Origin: Buddleja alternifolia
Taxonomy: Eukaryota; Streptophyta; Magnoliopsida; Lamiales; Scrophulariaceae
DNA: 64,000 bases
Assembly (NCBI GenBank): GCA_019426215.1
Contig: CM033392.1
Coordinates: forward strand, 36,125,980 to 36,189,979
Direction: 5' to 3'
Both the position numbers and the translations under genes were made by a program. The notes under the pieces are model-generated. The model was not told the origin of the DNA. It made no database searches and saw only the letters and a list, made by a program, of their open reading frames with translations. Numbering within the stretch: the first letter of the stretch is position 1; each line of letters opens with the position of its first letter. Positions 10,872-21,645 of this stretch are shown here, piece by piece.

Positions 10872-13126
10872 CTATTTCTGTTCAGGTACCCATTGTTGCT
10901 TGGGTCCTTTAACATTAGTAACATTGTTAGTTTGAATTAGAACTTTAGGAACCCATATTTGGCTAGTCTTCATTGTAGGAATACTGGCCTTTTTAGGTTT
11001 CGCAACGTGTTGTGTGTGCTTTTTGGGTGTATAATAATAATATCCTTTATTATAATGGTAGTCAGAATCATAGTCATAATCATAATCATCATAGTATCGA
11101 TAATATGATCTTGACTGTCATGGATATTGACGCTGGTATTTCCTTGACTGTCTTGGATATTGACTATTAGCGCTTGATTCACAGTGGTCAGTCTTATCTT
11201 TAGCCTTTTGAGCATTTGGATAGACCCGTCTTTGTGAATCATTTGCTTTAGCCTTACCCTTGCCTGAGTTAGCTTTGACTTTCTCATTTGGCCTCTTACC
11301 ATTGTCACTAGGTTCATTTTGTGTTTGACCTTGTGAACCTTTTTCAACAAAGATAACACCCTTTCCTTTGTTGTTTGCCGTAACATTAGATTTATTGGGT
11401 TGTTTACCGAGTTTATTGCATCCTAAACCGGTCTTCTCACCAAATAATCTAGTTACTTCAGTCACATTATCCAACTTTCTAGAAGCTTTTGATAATGATG
11501 AGATGAGCTGCTCTGATTTAGCAAGTCTAGCGATCAAATCAGCTTCTCTCTTGACTACTATATCAAGATCGCTTTTTAATTGAATAATTTCACTCTCAAG
11601 CAATTGGTTCTTCTCAATGCACTGTTGCTGAACTTGCAACTCTGCTTTGAGCGTTACTTTATCTCTTGTGAGTGATGAAATAATGGCGAGATCATTTTGA
11701 TATATTTTGGCAGCTTCTTGACATTCATTGTAGTATTCTTTGACTTTGTCAAGTAATTCATCATAAGAGAGAGGAATAGATAATTCATTGATTACCTCAG
11801 GAGACGCTTCAACATCTCTGGCCATGAGACATATGAGCGCTGAGTCATCTAATGGCTCATCATCGTCGCTACTCTCTTCTGATAATTCTAAATCTTCAGG
11901 TGCGCTGAGCAAACCTTGTAATCCTCAGGTGCGCTGAGCAAATCTTCAGGTGCGCTGAGCAAATCTTCAGGTGCGCGGAGCAAACCTTGTTGACGAAGGT
12001 TGCTCCTGAATTGGTTTCTGTCCAAGTAATCCTGCCTTGAGGGCTTGGATACATTTGGATAAGGGCAATTTACCTGGTAGTGCCCTGGTTTCCTGCAATT
12101 GTAACAAAGATTAGTTTTCATTTTTTGTTCATTGGTTAACCTTGCAATGTGTGGTTTTGAGACCATTGGAGCTGAGAGATTTTGAGTAGACGCTTGGTAC
12201 TGAACAGGCGCTTGGGGTGAAGGAACAGAATATTGAGGCGCTTGAAGCTGTTGTTGCATCGGAGAAGGTGCTTGATATGAACTTTGTCCTCGATTATTGA
12301 AACCTTTTCCTTTCTTTTCATATCTCAAGAACTTTCTGAATCTATTCACCAAAGCTAATTCCTCTTCTTCATTGATATCAAAATTCTTTCCTTTATTGCC
12401 CGATTTGCCTTTGATTGATGCTATAAGCGCTCTAGATTCAATCACCGGACTACTTACAACATCACTAGCAGAATTCAACTCAAATTCAAATGCTTTGAGC
12501 TCTAAAAAGGCGTCTTCTGGAGTTAGGAGATCCAGCATATTTGATTCTCTCATAGCGGTTGTCTTCATCAGGAATTTACTTGGTAAACTTCTAAAGATCT
12601 TAACCAGCATTTCTCGATTCTCCAAATCCATTCCCAATGATGTAAGTTCTATAACTAGAGTTGTAAATCTTATATCTAATTGCTCTAAAGTTTCATTGGG
12701 TAGCATCTTAAATCCGTTAAACTTTTCCTTGGCAATGGAAAGTTTGTTTTCTTTGATCTGAGCTGAACCACCACAAATTGTAGCCAACTTATCCCATATT
12801 TCTTTAGTGATTTTGCAAGACTTGATCTTATTAAATAAGTTGTCATTATCACCAATAGCCGTATATAGAGCGTTATGACCAACGTTGTCCAAATTAGCTT
12901 TTCGACGCTCATCTGGAGACCATTCTTGTTTTGGTTTCTCAACGTAACCATCGGGAGTTTCTTCCGTGGTTCCAGGCACTCTTGTGATAACTTTATATAT
13001 TTTGATTGGCCCATCTGAAATAATATCACACATGTCATCATCACATGAACAGAGATATGTAAATGCTTTGACTTTCCATGTGTCAAAATTTGACTCAGTT
13101 AGTTTGGGAACTTCAGCAAATGCCAT
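10872..13126 (-). pseudogene. gag: SIRE-1 gag
   Basis: Nucleocapsid/capsid protein. It starts MAFAEVPKLTESNFDTWK (ATG at 13126) and carries a UBN2-type Gag domain (KEIWDKLA, NETLEQLDIRF, LPSKFLMKTTAMRES), then a CCHC zinc knuckle CYNCRKPGHYQVNC that binds RNA. A 21-bp tandem repeat (APEDLLS repeats, about 11888-11988) contains an irregular unit that shifts the frame, so the gag is split into 13126-11888 and 11912-11118. The C-terminus has a coiled-coil segment, a Lys-rich stretch and an Asp/Tyr-rich run near 11040-11110, and ends QWVPEQK with TAG at 10872-10874. Confidence 0.85.
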
Positions 13127-13210
13127 GTTTAAAATCTAAAGCAACTAAGTTTGAAAAAGGATCTAAACAAGTAGTTATGCTTGGAAATTTTTAAAATTTC
13201 AATTTTAACC

Positions 13211-13222
13211 GCTCTGATACCA
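13211..13222 (-). promoter_or_regulatory. SIRE-1 primer binding site, tRNA-iMet
   Basis: On the minus strand TGGTATCAGAGC begins two bases after the 5' LTR ends. This is the standard complement of the 3' end of plant initiator-Met tRNA and sets the start of minus-strand cDNA synthesis. Confidence 0.95.
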
Positions 13223-13224
13223 CT

Positions 13225-14734
13225 TGTTGGTCCCAAGTGGCATACGAAAGGTTCTAGAAGGGGGGGTTGAATAGACCCTGAAGTCTTTTTCGACTTCAAA
13301 AGATTCGTATTTAAAAAGATTTTGGACGCTTCGAAAGTAGACGCTTGACTTAAGCGTTCACTTAAAATATAGGCGCTTTAGCGAAGCGTCTAACGAAGAC
13401 TGTTTTTAGAAGGTTAACTTAGATTTCAAGACTTCAATACTACAACCAAATAGGTTTGAGTGTTCACTTCTTTGATCAGTGCTAGCACAGCGGAATAATT
13501 TTTGGAGTCTTCTCTTTGAAAGCTTTAGCGTCACAGAAAGTGTATTTAGTTGTTTAGCATTTGATTAAGTTTTACTTTATCAGATTATGATATGACAATA
13601 TGAATATTGAAAATAAAGTAAAGAACAATATTTGTAAGGTTCGCCTGGTGGTGTAATCCCAACTACGTCCTTCTTCTCCTAGAACACTTGGAGGCAATCC
13701 ACTAAAATGATTCTCAAAGAATCACATAGAATCTTCTACAAATTAGGGAGAGATGGGTGTCGATGACTTGAGCTCCTTGATCACACAGATTTCTGCTCCA
13801 AATCACTTCAATCCCTTTGCTTCTTTCACCCAGGAATATGGCAAGTATCCAACTTCGACTTCATACAGATCGCGAGGCTTGGATAGGGGTTTTTCTAAAA
13901 GCTTTGTTTGATTTTGATAAAGTTCAAACCACTAGGAATATCTCAGTAGTAATGTGGGTTTCTCCGAAAAGAATGTTTGAGATATTGGGTTGACTGTCTC
14001 AGGATTCGAAGAAAAGCAAAGAGAATATTTTCTTGAAAGTTTTGGCTTTTCTGAGATTGTAAGGAATGAGACTTCAATGCAACAACAATTCGACTTGATA
14101 ATTGTTCTCTATATTTGGCTTGTTGTTGAAGTCCTATTTATAGGCTTTCTTGGAAAAAGTGTCCGTTTGACACATGAAAGGCCGCGTGTCTCTCACTTTC
14201 ACGAGTGAACAACTTTTGTCCTTTTTCCTGAAAATCTGCTGCACAAAAGTTGGTACTGCAGTCTTTGAATAGTTGACAGTCTAATAGGATGGCTTCTCCG
14301 TACGTCTGAAAGTGCTTATCACATTTAATGCTCTTATCAGCATTTAATGCATTTGAATTAAATGCCCGTTGGTATTTAATGCTTTGAGGATATTTGCATT
14401 AAAACTCCTTCTGGACTTAGAAATAAATTCAGGTGAAATCACTTCTGTCCTATAAGGTAATGCTTGATATAGCTGGTCAATTGGACGCTTGGAGACTTTA
14501 TCTTCATTCAGAATTCAGGCGCTTGAGTCTTCAAACTATACTTCTGATAAACTCACCCAGAACATATCAGACACTTAGTCTAAGACAGCTTAACCTAACT
14601 ATCTAAAATAAGAATAAAGCAAAGCCTATTACAAATCTAACGCTTCAAAGCTGAAAAACAAACTTACATATTTTTGGGGTCTAACAAAGGTCCTAATTGT
14701 CATCATCAAAACATGTAACATGAAATTTCTAACA
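13225..14734 (-). repeat. SIRE-1 5' LTR
   Basis: 1,510-bp LTR holding the element promoter. A TATAAATA box lies on the minus strand at 14135-14142. It ends at 13225 directly before the primer site and is followed on the other side by the TCCTC duplication at 14735-14739. It differs from the 3' LTR by about 50 substitutions. Confidence 0.92.
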
Positions 14735-14739
14735 TCCTC

Positions 14740-15577
14740 CCTCCTTGTCTAACTGAGTTCTCATGAGAAGATTGAGTCGATTTGAAAGTGACAAGAGTGT
14801 CATCCGCATAGATGAGAGAGAGATGCACGGCTTTAAAATGAGGAAATCAATTAATCAAAGAAGCCAATGCACAAGCTCTATCAAGACAGATCATAACCTT
14901 TTGTGGGGTACCCCTACCATTAGTCTAAGTATACTTATTGCCGACATATCCCAAATCTGATAATCCCGCAGTTTGAAGAGCCTCCTGAAAATCACTATTC
15001 TGACAAGGAGGCGAGCACTACCACTATGATGCTCATGACCGAAAAGAACCTCATTGAAATCACCAGCCACTAGCCACTGTTTCTGCGGGAATTGACAGAG
15101 CCGGATGAGACGTTTCCAAACCTCCTTCTTACCCAAAGAATCAGGAGCCCTATAACAACCCGTAAACTGCCAAGATGATGCAAAGTCTAACGAGTCAACC
15201 ATAACGTCAATATGATTATCTGAATAGCTCAAGAGTAACACATCAAATGGTTTAGGCCAAAGAAGTGCTAACCCACCACTTAATCCCTTACAGTCTACAT
15301 GACAACTAAACATATCCAATCTCTGATTTAGAACATCAATTTTCGAACCATTGAATTTTGTTTCGGAGATAAAAACCAAAGAGGGGCTATGTTCTCGGAT
15401 TAAGTCTCTAAGAGGAAGGAACTTCCAAGGCCCCCCTAGACCTTGGCAGTTCCAAGCTACAATATTCATGGCGATCAACGGGACTACTCCGTAGAACCCA
15501 GTGGTAAGACATTCTTAGGATCACTGAAATCAGATAGAAAAAGGCTTTTCATGCACAACCTGACCAATTACCTATTG
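14740..15577 (-). pseudogene. LINE ORF2 remnant, endonuclease part
   Basis: The N-terminal apurinic-type endonuclease of the same LINE as 289-1192; it nicks target DNA for reverse transcription. The open piece at 14891-15478 starts MIAMNIVAWNCQGLGGPWKF and shows the Asn (NCQG), Glu (ISETKFNG) and GDFN (VAGDFNEVLFG) catalytic blocks. After the frame breaks at 14891, decayed sequence continues (LDRACALASL, HLSLIYADDTLV) to the SIRE-1 insertion. Upstream to 15577 the sequence reads as LINE 5' region. No ORF1 is present because copia C1 abuts here. Confidence 0.87.
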
Positions 15578-16953
15578 TGATTCCTGTATTCATGCGCAGC
15601 GAAAACGATAAAAACAGATGTGAATTCACAATTAGACCACTCTTGGGTTTTAATAATTTTTTCATGTTTTTTCAAAAATTAACCATGAGGATGAAATCTA
15701 ATTTCATCCTTTTTACTAACCTTTTGATTTTGATGAAAATCTTGATCTTCCGGATAGCAGCAATTTAAAACTCCTGTCTCTAGATATCACGTTGGAACGA
15801 GTTTGGAAGAAAAGTCCTCCACCTTTAGACCAACAATGGTCGACGACTTCACTGAGGGGAGGAGAGAATATTTTTCTCTTCTTTCTTTATTGTCAAGTCC
15901 AATTGTAGAGTTAGATTTTTATTGAACCAGTGATAGGTATTTATAAGGAGTGATGGGCTTGGAATTAAGTAATTCCTTGAGCCCATCCAACTCTTCCAAA
16001 TCCGCCTACCACACGCCCCCTCATCTTAAGTTCACTTTAACTTAGTCCAATTATTAATTAGGTACAATATATTTTAATCCAATTAAAATATAATACGAAT
16101 TAATATTCCTCTAAATTAAATAATCTAATTATTTAATAAAAGGATGAGTATAATAAATAAGTCTATTTATTTATTATAATTAATTTATTTTCATTAATCA
16201 AATAAATTAATTAATTCATAATAAATACATCTAATAATTTATTATTAATTTATTTCCATTAATCTAATTGATCAAGCAAATTAATTTGCTCATCAAATAG
16301 CAAATTACCGATTTTATGTTTTTGACAACGAAAGAATTCTATTTGCTCAATTCCTTTTAAGCGTGACTCTGTAGGTTTGTTTCAATTGGCATTAGGAGGA
16401 AACTAAGGATGTGAGTGTCACTAAGCCAGTCACATGGACTCACATCGAAACCCAATTGAAATGCATGGATCAATATGAACCTTTAGGTCATAAATACCAT
16501 GTGAGTATAAGCCCTTCACTGTCACGTCCCGATCGAGTGAGAGTCATGGAATATACAGGACTCGGTGTTGTGCTTCAGGGAATCATTAAGATGAAATTAC
16601 GGAACTACCCTTATATACTATACATAAGTTAGTTCTCCTGCTTTAGCCAAAGACTTATAATTTCATTTGCCTACAATCGCATAGGACGTTAACTCGTTAC
16701 TACTTGAGATAATGAATCCCCTATTGGCAATCACCGAACAATTTTCGTGTGTCCTTTAAACCGCACTTCGAGGTTGATCCCACCAAAGGGTGAAATGGAT
16801 CTAACTACTCTAATAACTCGTTCAGTGTCAGAAGTCCATTCTTTGTGAATCCTCAAACCTAAGGCTCACCGACACTACCGCGACCAATAATTCAATCATT
16901 GACTATCTAAGAGTAATTGCTCATGTGAATGAGTTACGGCGAGCCGTGTTCGA
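15578..16953 (-). repeat. Copia C1 3' LTR, larger part
   Basis: On the plus strand this begins TGATTCC next to the LINE and runs to the TTCGA duplication. It joins 24538-24828 once element N is removed, giving an LTR of about 1.67 kb. On the minus strand the restored LTR would begin TGTTATGATTATGCCCTCA, close to the C2 start TGTTAGGATTATGCCCTCA, so C1 and C2 are related. A TATAAATA box occurs on the minus strand near 15939. The stretch 16060-16260 is strongly AT-rich. The outer boundary at 15578 is approximate. Confidence 0.7.
16949..16953. repeat. Target site duplication of element N (TTCGA), left copy
   Basis: TTCGA directly before the left LTR of N; identical TTCGA at 24533-24537 after its right LTR. 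Confidence 0.9.
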
Positions 16954-18523
16954 CGATATATGTTATTTTTATACTAGTTTTCCCCCGTTTATCGACTTAG
17001 TTTTGATTGTTTCCTTGATAATTTGATCACATATGATACTTTGACCCTTGTTTTCTCATATTTTATAGAATAACATAACATTTGGAGGAAAAGAACAAGG
17101 ATTGAAGGTAAATCATGCATAAAGATACAAACTGTCTGCGCAGTGCTAGAGTTTATGGAATAAGATTTCTCTAACCATGTCCAAATTACACACTTCTTAT
17201 ACCAATGGAAAGATAAGAGGCAAAGGTACATTTATTATGTTGAAGACAAAGATCCTATATGTAAGGAAGGAGGTGAAAACGTCATCGGAAGAGACGTCTT
17301 ACGATGGAGTTTTCTCATTCAGTGACTTGTGAGACAATTTTATCCTCTTTAACGTTTGATTTTGGATTTGGTGTCTTCTTGAACGTTGTAGAGCTTTGTT
17401 TTAGGATTCTACAGCATCTTGAATCAGTGTATTCCGACATCGGTAGAGAAAGTTATGCAAAGTTTACCAAAACTGGCTGGAGCAGGAGGGGACGAACGCC
17501 GCGGCGTTCACATGCAGTAGCCAACGCCGAGGCGTTCAACACGCGGCGTTCGCGGCAGCGGATTGGCCTATAAATACCCCTTTTAGCCATTTTTTACCCT
17601 AACTCACCTTGGATATCAGCAACCACACGAAAATAGAGAGAGAGAGAGAGAGAGCTTGGGAGATAAGATTGAAGGTCAAAACATGGAGAATTCAACAAGG
17701 AATCCACATCTCTACAAGAATTAGGGAGTTTTTACATCTTTATTTCATGAATTTGTTCAAACCTCTTATGGCTTGTATGATTTATAATTGCACTTTTGAC
17801 ATGAATATGAGCTAAACTTGTTTGATTGAGGCCATGGATAGGCCATTTATGTTATTTTGATTGTTGATTTGTTGGTGTTTATTGGATTAATTTTGGTTTT
17901 AGCTATGTATTCAATATTTGATCTCAATGCTACATTTGCTTGATCACCAAGTGTTTGATAAAATGCCTAGGTTAGAGATCGAGAGATAATAACCTAGGGA
18001 AGATATAAACATTGAATACCCTATAGTTAAACCGACTAGAGATAGACTCGGTTTCTTTAGGTGGCTTTCCATTCACGTGGGGAATTCCTAGACCTTAAAT
18101 GCATCCTTGTTAATCGGGTTTTCATATAGAGATATATAGGAAATCGTTACCAAGAGTAGGGTTGCTATGCCAAGAGATTGGGTGGTACGTACGTTAGGGA
18201 ATTTCGCCTTAGCTAAATCAATCTAATAATCCAATAGAACCTAAATCACAATCGAAATGCATAATTGGTTGAACCATGTGCCTTGATCGCTTCTCTCTAT
18301 TGTTTCCTCCCTTTATTTGGTGTGACGTTGCCTTAGTTTATTTTCTAGTATTTACTAATTAGTTAATCAACCTTTCTATCGACCGATTTAACTTACAATT
18401 GAGTAATATAGGAGTCTTGGTACTTAGATTATAGTTGTCCCTGCGGATACGATAACCCCGGACTTAGAAATCCACTTTACTACTTACGCGACCTAGTTCT
18501 CTTGCTAGGATTTTATCGTGTCA
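16954..18523 (+). repeat. Element N 5' LTR
   Basis: 1,570-bp LTR starting CGATATATG (the right LTR has TGATATATG, so the first base has mutated) and ending GTGTCA. GC-rich inverted motifs (GAACGCCGCGGCGTTC at about 17492-17507, then AACGCCGAGGCGTTC and CGCGGCGTTCGCGG) lie directly upstream of the TATAAATA box at 17569-17576. A GA microsatellite lies at 17635-17655. An 89-residue open frame across it is not a gene. Confidence 0.9.
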
Positions 18524-18529
18524 AGTGTT

Positions 18530-18547
18530 TGGCGCCGTTGCCGGGGA
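18530..18547 (+). promoter_or_regulatory. Element N primer binding site, tRNA-Asp type
   Basis: TGGCGCCGTTGCCGGGGA, six bases after the LTR, complementary to the 3' end expected for plant tRNA-Asp. The same sequence follows the Athila LTR at 47897. Confidence 0.9.
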
Positions 18548-18661
18548 CAACTATGGTATCTAATATTGAGATTCTCTTATTATTTTTGAGCTTAGATCAT
18601 TTTTTTTTTCTTTCTACTAATTGTTTTGTCTTTCTTTGTGCGAGATTGATCTCATTAGTGC

Positions 18662-19414
18662 ATGACACGTACTAGTGGGATTGGACTAGCAGAGTTGGAC
18701 CCTGAGATTGAATGCACATTTACTCGAGGGGTCAGACTACAAAGGGAGACTCAACCACAACAAGCCACGATGGAGACTCCTTATACACACATAGATCCCG
18801 CTGTCCTAGCAGAAGCGGTGCGTCGGGAAATTGCAAAGCTTGGCATCCCTCTAAAGCAACCGGAGGTATCTCCCCAAATCCTTATGAGGGATTACATGAT
18901 GCCAAACATTCAAGGAGCAGCTGGGCCAATTGTTTTACCACCTATGGAATCCTATGAGCACACTTACCATCACGGTTGGCTAAATCATTCAAGATCAACA
19001 TGGAGTTACAATAATGATGGAATGATGTTTTCACCAGGATTGGCGCATGATTGGGATCCATCATTCGCCTCATCAACCCCAATGAAAATGGAAACCTATG
19101 AGCATACTTACCATCCTGGTTGGATAAATCCTGCAAGCTCAACATGGAGTTACAACAATGCCTCGGGATTTGACCATGTCTGTAGCCTTCCCTCCCAACA
19201 ATATAATAATTCCTATCAACAAGAGCCAACGATGACATCTACTCTTGAGGACCAGTTGAATGTTGATTGTGCAAGCTCACAAGCTAGCATAAACGAGATG
19301 GAAGCTCTCATAAAGGAGATGGAAGCTCGTAGAAAGGAGTCAGAAGCTCATAGTAGGGAAGTGGTCATACTAGTCGATCAAGCAATCAACTTATGGAAGG
19401 AGAGAGAGTCATGA
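18662..19414 (+). CDS. gag: Element N gag-like ORF, 250 residues
   Basis: ATG at 18662 opens an intact ORF. Its N-terminus (MTRTSGIGLAELDPEIE) is homologous to the Athila gag start at 48052, so this is a reduced Gag. Residues 31-75 are a short helical segment (AEAVRREIAKLGIPL). Two copies of a Tyr/Trp-rich repeat follow: ESYEHTYHHGWLN...STWSYNN at 96-118 and ETYEHTYHPGWIN...STWSYNN at 144-166. The C-terminus (about 205-250) is a charged predicted coiled coil (EMEALIKEMEARRKESEAH). The central capsid domain and zinc knuckle of normal Gag are not visible. It could still bind Gag of an autonomous partner through the coiled coil or N-terminus; that is inference. Confidence 0.7.
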   Translation: MTRTSGIGLAELDPEIECTFTRGVRLQRETQPQQATMETPYTHIDPAVLAEAVRREIAKLGIPLKQPEVSPQILMRDYMMPNIQGAAGPIVLPPMESYEHTYHHGWLNHSRSTWSYNNDGMMFSPGLAHDWDPSFASSTPMKMETYEHTYHPGWINPASSTWSYNNASGFDHVCSLPSQQYNNSYQQEPTMTSTLEDQLNVDCASSQASINEMEALIKEMEARRKESEAHSREVVILVDQAINLWKERES

Positions 19415-19980
19415 ACCCTAGAGAATCGCACAAAAGAAAGTGAGGCTTCCCTCAATACAGAAGTTGAACAAGCGGTTGATTTAGGACTACAATGTATCCC
19501 CCCTATCACTAAAGATTCTCCACCCTCTGTCCTCTCCACATGTAAAGAGGTAATTGATTCCAGTGAAGTGAGTTGTTTTTAACTACAGGAGTTAATATGG
19601 TTATCTGTGATAGCTATGAGGTTTGTAAGCATCCAATTGATTCGAATTTGTCTTTACGCATTGATGCTTTTTATCCTTTTAGTGTTGAGCTTTCTCAGGT
19701 TAAAAGAACCAATAGTCTCCTCGAGTCCTACATCATGAACTCCAAGTTTTCCACTTCGATGGGTGAAGAAAAACGGTCATCTACTTGTAACTTGGAGAAT
19801 AGTCCAAATCATCACTCGGCACAATGGGAAGAAAAAGTGATGGAAGTGGTGATGGACTATGAGAAAATATTTGAATGGATGATTGCTTGGTCACTACTCA
19901 TCATATTTTCTAGTAACACCAGGCCCTATTTCATCCTTACTTGGAGAATGAACAAGGCATTCATTCGAAAACCCCCTTGA
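19415..19980 (+). pseudogene. Element N relic of pol (protease-RT linker)
   Basis: The reading frame at 19573-19980 contains DSYEVCKHPIDSNLSLRID, which aligns with [19 protein letters not shown] in the Athila pol (residues 108-126 there), the segment between protease and reverse transcriptase. The protease core upstream and all of RT, RNase H and integrase downstream are missing. The frame ends 14 bases before the post-pol block, so the deletion removed about 3 kb of pol but left its right edge intact. Confidence 0.65.
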
Positions 19981-19993
19981 AATAAATCGGTAA

Positions 19994-20040
19994 AGTCAAG
20001 CTAATGACTTTAAAACAAGCGCTTCTTGGGAGGCAACCCA
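19994..20040 (+). other. Post-pol conserved non-coding block
   Basis: GCTAATGACT, then TAAA, then AGCGCTTCTTGGGAGGCAAC and CCA. Nearly identical to 53543-53588 just after the Athila pol stop, although the surrounding sequence is diverged. The role is unknown; candidates are an RNA signal or a control region for the downstream part. Confidence 0.65.
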
Positions 20041-20780
20041 AGCTTTTTATCGCTTTCTTGTTTTTCCTTTTTGTATTTATCTTGCTTTCTCTCCCGTCTT
20101 ATTGTTGATGTGATTTTCTAGATATTTCTTTTCTTCAGGTTTTGATCCCAGGATACTAGCCCACCACCGTGCTCACTCCGCATCTCTCCATTTCAGAGTT
20201 GTAACACTTATCCCTCTTACTTTGCATTTAATTCAGGAACATTGAGGACAATGTTTAATTTAAGTTTGGGGGTACAACCTTACAACCTTGTTGATTTAGA
20301 ATTCATGAATTGGTGCACCCTTGCATAAGAGCATAATGCGTTTGAATATCTCTGCTCTCTCGAAGTCAAAGTCCCTTATTTGTGGTCAACATGTCATATG
20401 TTGTGACTTGAAAGCCCTTTTTAGTCATGCTTATACGAATTTTTGAGGATTTAAAACGTTGAACTTTCAATTTTGTTGACTATGAAGTGTGTATTAATGT
20501 TGTGAAGTCATAAAATGATTTAGGCCATCTTTCATTGTCATTAGCCTAACATTTTTGCCATCTCTATATTGCATAATCTCTAGACCTTGGTTTGAGCCGT
20601 ATTGAAAAGAATGGAGTGTGTTAAACACACTAGAAACCACCATTCGTTTTTATTTCATAAGCCACGACAACCACCTTCTAGCCTAAAAGAAAAACAATGT
20701 CTTGCACCCAATCAAGAGAGTTTAGAACTTCATATCATTTGACTTGAATATGGGTAGTCACCTTGTTTTGATTTGAATGT
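20041..20780 (+). other. Element N 3' non-coding region with internal polypurine-like module
   Basis: No gene. At 20238-20273 lies AACATTGAGGACAATG followed by AAGTTTGGGGGT, matching 56169-56208 of Athila. The module resembles the true polypurine tract of both elements (GAGGAC, spacer, AAGTTTGGGGGT). Confidence 0.6.
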
Positions 20781-20999
20781 CACTATTACAGAAATGATCT
20801 ATTACAGCGGTTTTTTTTGGCCTATTACAACGGTTTTAACCGCTGTAATAGGTACCGCTGTAATAGGTATATCCTATTACAGCGGTTATACAAATAACCG
20901 CTATTAAAAAAAAAAAAAATTATTTTTCCGTGGCCTATTACAGCGGTTTTTTCCAAAACCGCTGTCATAGGCCCCGGAAAAAATTTTAAAAAATTTTGA

Positions 21000-21287
21000 T
21001 CGTGTTGGAATGATACGAAATTCGCACGGTCAAAACGAAACGACATTCCGAACAAAACGCAAGGCAGAGCCTTGCGCTCTCGTGATTTAAGCCATTTGAG
21101 ATCGTTTAAGGCCTCAAATGTGCTTTTTATTACGAAAATAGGGTATTTTCGTAATAAAACGCAAATTTGAGGCCTTAAACTATCTCGAATGGCTAAAATT
21201 CCGAGATCGCATGACATCGTCATACGTTTTGTTTAGAATACCGTTTCGCTATGACTATACGAATTTCGAGTCATTTCAATACCGCAA
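21000..21287. repeat. Long imperfect palindrome within the CACTA element
   Basis: Two arms of about 140 bp are inverted copies of each other at roughly three-quarters identity by eye, separated by the GGG loop at 21141-21143. The inner stem ATTACGAAAATA / TATTTTCGTAAT is perfect. Either transcript would fold into one long hairpin. Confidence 0.75.
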
Positions 21288-21315
21288 AATTTCAACCGAG
21301 AAATATTTTCGTAAA

Positions 21316-21645
21316 TACACAAATATACATACACCCATCCACACATACACAAATATACATACACCCATCCACACATACACAAATATACATACACCCATTC
21401 AAACATACACAAATATACATACACCCATGAACATATACCCAAATATACATACACCCATCCACATATACACAAATATACATACACCCATCAACATATACGC
21501 AATATACACAAACCCATCCACATATACACAAATATAAATACACCCGCACATACACAAATATACACATATACACAAAATAAATACACACACACATACACAA
21601 ATATACATACACCAACACATATACACATATACAAATATAGATATA
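21316..21645. repeat. 30-bp minisatellite, then TA run
   Basis: About six copies in register of a 30-bp unit containing ACACAAATATACATACACCC, degenerating after about 21500 and ending in a TATATATATA run near 21640. The Cys/Tyr/Val-rich minus-strand frames here are by-products of the repeat. Confidence 0.85.

Larger units (their letters stand above)
1198..14734 (-). mobile_element. SIRE-1: full-length SIRE/Maximus-like Ty1/copia retrotransposon
   Basis: A complete 13.5-kb element in minus orientation: 5' LTR 13225-14734, tRNA-iMet primer site, gag, protease, integrase, reverse transcriptase and RNase H, then a 3.8-kb additional ORF and the 3' LTR 1198-2716. The order protease-integrase-RT-RNase H marks Ty1/copia. 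The long LTRs (1.5 kb), the size and the extra ORF after pol fit the SIRE/Maximus lineage. It is flanked by TCCTC duplications and sits inside a LINE ORF2. The two LTRs differ by roughly 50 substitutions plus a few indels (about 3-4%), which suggests an insertion of about one million years. Every ORF is damaged, so it is not autonomous now. Lineage assignment is from architecture, not a tree. Confidence 0.9.

Noticed and set aside
17304..17573. 89-residue ORF, repeated at 23319-23588
   Set aside because: It lies entirely inside the LTRs of element N across the promoter and GC palindromes; the two copies differ freely and no motif is seen.
18712..19238. Alternative and antisense frames over element N gag
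   Set aside because: Shadows of the 250-residue ORF, created by its internal duplication.
21000..21287. microRNA precursor
   Set aside because: Arms are too long and too evenly paired, lie in a DNA transposon, and no mature-sequence evidence exists; listed only as a fold-back.
21211..21626. Several overlapping Cys/Tyr/Val-rich or Thr/Asn/Pro-rich reading frames on both strands
   Set aside because: They translate the 30-bp minisatellite of the CACTA element; open in many frames because the unit length is a multiple of three.
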